Origin: a virus
Strand: one strand, 5' to 3'
IMG/VR virus record: IMGVR_UViG_3300037104_000092
Span: 1-34,331 of that record
DNA: 34,331 nucleotides
In this document: positions 31,921 to 34,331 of the stretch, in pieces
How the letters are laid out: the number at the start of each line of letters is the position of its first letter
How positions within the stretch are numbered: position 1 is the stretch's first letter
Notes under the pieces: generated by a model
What the model was told of the DNA's origin: nothing
What the model saw: the letters and a program-made list of their open reading frames with translations, nothing else
Database searches by the model: none
Program-made: the position numbers and the translations under genes

Positions 31921-32339
31921 TAAGAAACATAAGTAGAGTTCCAATTATCTATTAAGTCTTGGGAAATACTTTGACTATTTACTAAACAATTAACTATTTG
32001 TTGAATTAGAATATTGATGTCTGTAGTTGTGGTTGTGGTTCCCCCTGTTTTGTTTCCACTATTCTTACCCGCTTTCAGAGCTATCGCCCTGTCCTGCCAC
32101 TTTTTCGTGGCCTTCTGCGTGTCGATGTAGTCGGCCATAATCTCGGCGGTGAGCTGTACGTCAGGGTCAATCGGCTTCGCTTCGGGCGGCTTGTAAGCAT
32201 CCGCCATATTCCCCGCCGCAAGCCAGTCCTGTATGCTCTGCCACATGGGGTCGCCGGGGAGTGCTGTATAAATGTTGTTTACGATGTACGCCGTTGAACC
32301 GTCAGGCTGGGGGAGTGACTGAAGGTCTTTTATCGTCAT
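31920..32339 (-). CDS. Fibre-associated protein, possible fibre-assembly role, 139 aa
   Basis: The N-terminal 75 residues (DGSTAYIVNNIYTALPGDPM, WQSIQDWLAAGNMADAYKPP) resemble the conserved N-terminal part of phage tail-fibre assembly or fibre-associated proteins (PxDPxWxxxQxWLAxGNxxxxxxPPE). The DNA for this part is GC-rich. The remainder (Thr tract TTTTTT, then DINILIQQIVNCLVNSQSIS) is AT-rich like the rest of the phage, so the gene is a composite. The start overlaps the receptor-binding-like gene upstream, its expected partner. Confidence 0.6.
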   Translation of the reverse strand: MTIKDLQSLPQPDGSTAYIVNNIYTALPGDPMWQSIQDWLAAGNMADAYKPPEAKPIDPDVQLTAEIMADYIDTQKATKKWQDRAIALKAGKNSGNKTGGTTTTTTDINILIQQIVNCLVNSQSISQDLIDNWNSTYVS

Positions 32340-32938
32340 GTTATTCTCTCCATAGATGCTTGAATAAAAAATCCTGCCCCGGGAGCCGGAGCTATTTGAG
32401 TTCCACCTGCCGCAATTCCAACAAAGTCATTTGTGATATTTCCTACCAAATAATTAGTTGTGTTGGAGGTTTGCACATGATAGTACCATGTTCCCGGGAG
32501 AGCGACTCCCCCGACTAACCCATTGGACGTGAGATAAAATGCAGTATTGGCTGCAATCTGCATGGTTAGTATCTGCCCCACCCCCGCCGCCGTCTGGGGA
32601 AGGGGGGCATTCTTCACACTCTGGTAGCTGAGAGAAGTCCACGCAGTAGTACCGTCGCCAAACTTGAAAAACTTGGTGTCTATCTCGTAACCAAGTTGAC
32701 CGGCTACCAGCACAGGATTCTTCGACGTGAAGTTTGCCGCCGTCTGGGTAAGGGGAGCCCGACCACTTATAGCACTTACAGAAATAGATGTAGTAGTAGT
32801 AGAAGATGATACTTTATTTATTTTTGATAGTATATCATTAAGGGCAATATTCACATCTTTGGAATAACTATCTAATGTAGTGTCATCTTTTACTTGAGGT
32901 AATGATGTGCTTGAATAAAAAGTAGTATTAGTAGCCAT
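32336..32938 (-). CDS. Tail fibre/receptor-binding-like protein, 200 aa
   Basis: Residues about 72-105 (KNPVLVAGQLGYEIDTKFFK, then FGDGTTAWTSLSYQ) match the short N-terminal domain shared by Mtd-type tropism determinants and hyaluronidase-like tail fibres, where it connects to the virion. The first 60 residues are a coiled segment (NIALNDILSKINKVSS). The C-terminal half (about 110-200) is a Gly/Ala-rich beta domain (LPGTWYYHVQTSNTTNYLVG), probably the outer part. The domain-coding DNA from about 32760 to the stop is GC-rich, suggesting it was acquired by recombination. Function inferred: host attachment. Confidence 0.68.
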   Translation of the reverse strand: MATNTTFYSSTSLPQVKDDTTLDSYSKDVNIALNDILSKINKVSSSTTTTSISVSAISGRAPLTQTAANFTSKNPVLVAGQLGYEIDTKFFKFGDGTTAWTSLSYQSVKNAPLPQTAAGVGQILTMQIAANTAFYLTSNGLVGGVALPGTWYYHVQTSNTTNYLVGNITNDFVGIAAGGTQIAPAPGAGFFIQASMERIT

Positions 32939-32940
32939 AT

Positions 32941-33357
32941 TTATTTAGTTTGAGGTTTTCCCCAAGGGGTTTTATTGTTACTCATAACTGGGGCTACACC
33001 AGTATTTATTGCTTGATTAGTAATCGGTCTAATAGGAGGCAAACTCATCATAGATGGAGTGTATAAAGATTGTGCCAAAGTAACTACATCTGGTTTCAAT
33101 TCCTTTGATTGTTTTTCTACTAAACTACCATCAGGTTTTACTTTTACTCCGTGTGCTCCTAAAAGTGCCTCTGCGTGTGCTCTCCAATTTATTGGAGAAA
33201 TAGGTAGAGTTGATGTATCAAGAGGAGTATTTGGAACTGGGGTAGTTGGGGGAACACCAGGAGGAAGAGCACCAGCAGGAATTAAAGCTGGTGGTGGAGT
33301 TCCAAAGGGACTAGGAGGAGGTGGTTGTTGAGTAGGAAGTTTTAGATTTTTAGCCAT
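32941..33357 (-). CDS. Proline-rich hypothetical virion-associated protein, 138 aa
   Basis: The N-terminal 50 residues are a Pro-rich disordered segment (LPTQQPPPPSPFGTPPPALI). The middle has one predicted helix (NWRAHAEALLGAHGVKVKPD), and the end is again Pro/Asn-rich. No family recognised. It lies between the junction-spanning protein and the fibre gene with short spacers, so a linker or minor tail role is likely. Site TAGGA upstream. Confidence 0.55.
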   Translation of the reverse strand: MAKNLKLPTQQPPPPSPFGTPPPALIPAGALPPGVPPTTPVPNTPLDTSTLPISPINWRAHAEALLGAHGVKVKPDGSLVEKQSKELKPDVVTLAQSLYTPSMMSLPPIRPITNQAINTGVAPVMSNNKTPWGKPQTK

Positions 33358-33365
33358 ATTAAGTC

Positions 33366-34331
33366 CTATTTGTAGTTGATGTTTTTCTTGAAATACGCAT
33401 CTGTAAGCCCCATATTATCTAATCCAGATAGAGGAACACCCATACGAGTTTCAAGTGTATTAAACAACTGACTCTTCATTTGAGTTTTATTCATACCAGA
33501 GGTTCTTAATTCCATTAGCATATTTTCCACTGCTGGAGTAGATGCTTTTGTGTTTGTTCCTTGTGGAGTAACTGCTGCTGCTATTGTATCTACTAATCTT
33601 TCATAGTTATATCTTGCTGCTTGAAGTTTAGGAGAACCACCAGTAATTCCAAGGGTATTTTGTAGATTTGCCCATCCCTTTAATCCACTTCCAAGTAATC
33701 CAGGTTGATTAGCCCATCCACCAATACCATAATCCATTGCCTTACTAAAATCAATTTGTGACATTGACCTTACTAAATCAATTCCCTTATTATAGGCATC
33801 AGCACCAGCAGGGTCTCCATAATTAAGAATTCCACCTGTATTTATTGGCTTAAATCCTTTTGTTTCTTGCATCAATTGATTATAAAAATCTTTATATGAA
33901 ACTGGGGGACTAGGCATCCAACCATATTCTTCTTTATACATTCTCTGCACGTTAGTTTCAATGATTTTTTTATAGTTATCGGGGGTTGCTGCATAAATTT
34001 CCTTAAAGGTTTTTATAGGTTGTGAAATATCCCCAGCTGGTTGTCCTAATGTAGAGCGTGTCTCATTCTGTGTTGGAGGAGTTAAATTAGTGTTTGGTGC
34101 TTTTTCTCCTGCTATATAATTTTTAAGTGTATCAACTACGCTTGGAATTGCTCCTCCAACCATTCCTCCAACCGCAGCTCCTACTGGTCCAGTAGCACCA
34201 CCAAGAGTAGCACCACCAAGAGTAGCACCTAATCCAGTTAAAGTTCCACTTCCACCACCAAATCCTCCAAGATTTTGAGGTTGAGGGCTTTCATCTGTTT
34301 GAGGTTGAAGGCTTTCATCTGTTGGAGCTGG
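33366..34331 (-). CDS. Junction-spanning virion-associated protein, C-terminal part
   Basis: Continues the gene that starts at 265; the frame is open from the right window edge to the stop at 33366. After the Gly-rich hydrophobic segment (GAAVGGMVGGAIPSVVDTLK) the protein is helical and polar (TFKEIYAATPDNYKKIIETN, YNYERLVDTIAAAVTP) and ends MGLTDAYFKKNINYK. The full joined length is 355 residues (360 if the right-hand repeat count is used). The ATG at 34163 is internal and not the true start. Ejection or minor tail function is inferred from the order: ejection-like genes, this gene, then fibre genes. Confidence 0.72.
   Translation of the reverse strand, partial: PAPTDESLQPQTDESPQPQNLGGFGGGSGTLTGLGATLGGATLGGATGPVGAAVGGMVGGAIPSVVDTLKNYIAGEKAPNTNLTPPTQNETRSTLGQPAGDISQPIKTFKEIYAATPDNYKKIIETNVQRMYKEEYGWMPSPPVSYKDFYNQLMQETKGFKPINTGGILNYGDPAGADAYNKGIDLVRSMSQIDFSKAMDYGIGGWANQPGLLGSGLKGWANLQNTLGITGGSPKLQAARYNYERLVDTIAAAVTPQGTNTKASTPAVENMLMELRTSGMNKTQMKSQLFNTLETRMGVPLSGLDNMGLTDAYFKKNINYK
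34169..34331. repeat. Right copy of terminal redundancy
   Basis: Corresponds to 1-148 with one extra 15-bp unit (two agcaccaccaagagt units instead of one). The variation is in frame, so it may be real repeat-number polymorphism in the phage population or an assembly error in a tandem repeat. Confidence 0.9.

Overview
This window is one complete or nearly complete AT-rich tailed-phage genome. Bases 1-148 reappear at 34169-34331, with one extra 15-bp repeat unit in the right-hand copy, and one minus-strand gene reads through the junction in frame. The sequence therefore closes to a circle of about 34.17 kb, as expected for a circularly permuted or terminally redundant molecule. The set of structural genes (TerL, portal, scaffold-like protein, major capsid protein, gp4-like adaptor, nozzle-like protein, Ala/Gly-rich ejection-like proteins) and the lack of a tape measure, tail tube or sheath point to a podovirus. 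Strong AGGAG-type ribosome binding sites and one near-perfect sigma-70 promoter (26841-26869) indicate a host with ordinary Shine-Dalgarno and sigma-70 signals. The sequence does not identify the host.

Layout. A structured, non-coding divergent region (24377-24604) splits the genome into two arms. Rightward (24605-27566, plus strand) is a short early-type arm: a winged-helix replication initiator with a possible embedded origin, an HNH nuclease plus D12-class adenine methyltransferase that look like a restriction-modification pair, a SHOCT-like protein and a KTSC protein. It ends in three stacked terminator hairpins (27612-27735). Leftward, the whole remaining genome is on the minus strand: about ten small overlapping genes, including a sigma-like protein and a ribbon-helix-helix protein (24376-20964); terminase (20948-19185); a broken methyltransferase with a GC-rich insert (18991-18399); head genes (18320-12082); a GIY-YIG homing endonuclease cassette (11971-11237); and tail, ejection and fibre genes (11173 to 278, through the circle junction, then 34331 to 27757).

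Main points of interest. (1) The major capsid gene is interrupted by a 252-nt ORF-less group I intron of IA type; removing it gives a continuous 480-codon gene, and a free-standing GIY-YIG endonuclease lies just downstream of the second exon. (2) A motif close to WWTACGACTATATTTA lies on the minus strand upstream of four or five structural genes, several times directly after a terminator. With the sigma-like gene at 21933-22541 it suggests a phage-specific late transcription system. (3) A putative HNH/D12 restriction-modification pair sits in the early arm. (4) The nozzle-like protein has 2118 residues, expanded by about 20 propeller-like repeats. (5) Two GC-rich islands (about 18520-18815 and 32085-32760) have foreign base composition; one breaks a methyltransferase and the other covers a probable receptor-binding module.

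I could not recognise a DNA polymerase, helicase, primase, integrase, endolysin or a convincing repressor. DNA synthesis probably relies on the host, and the lysis genes are unidentified.
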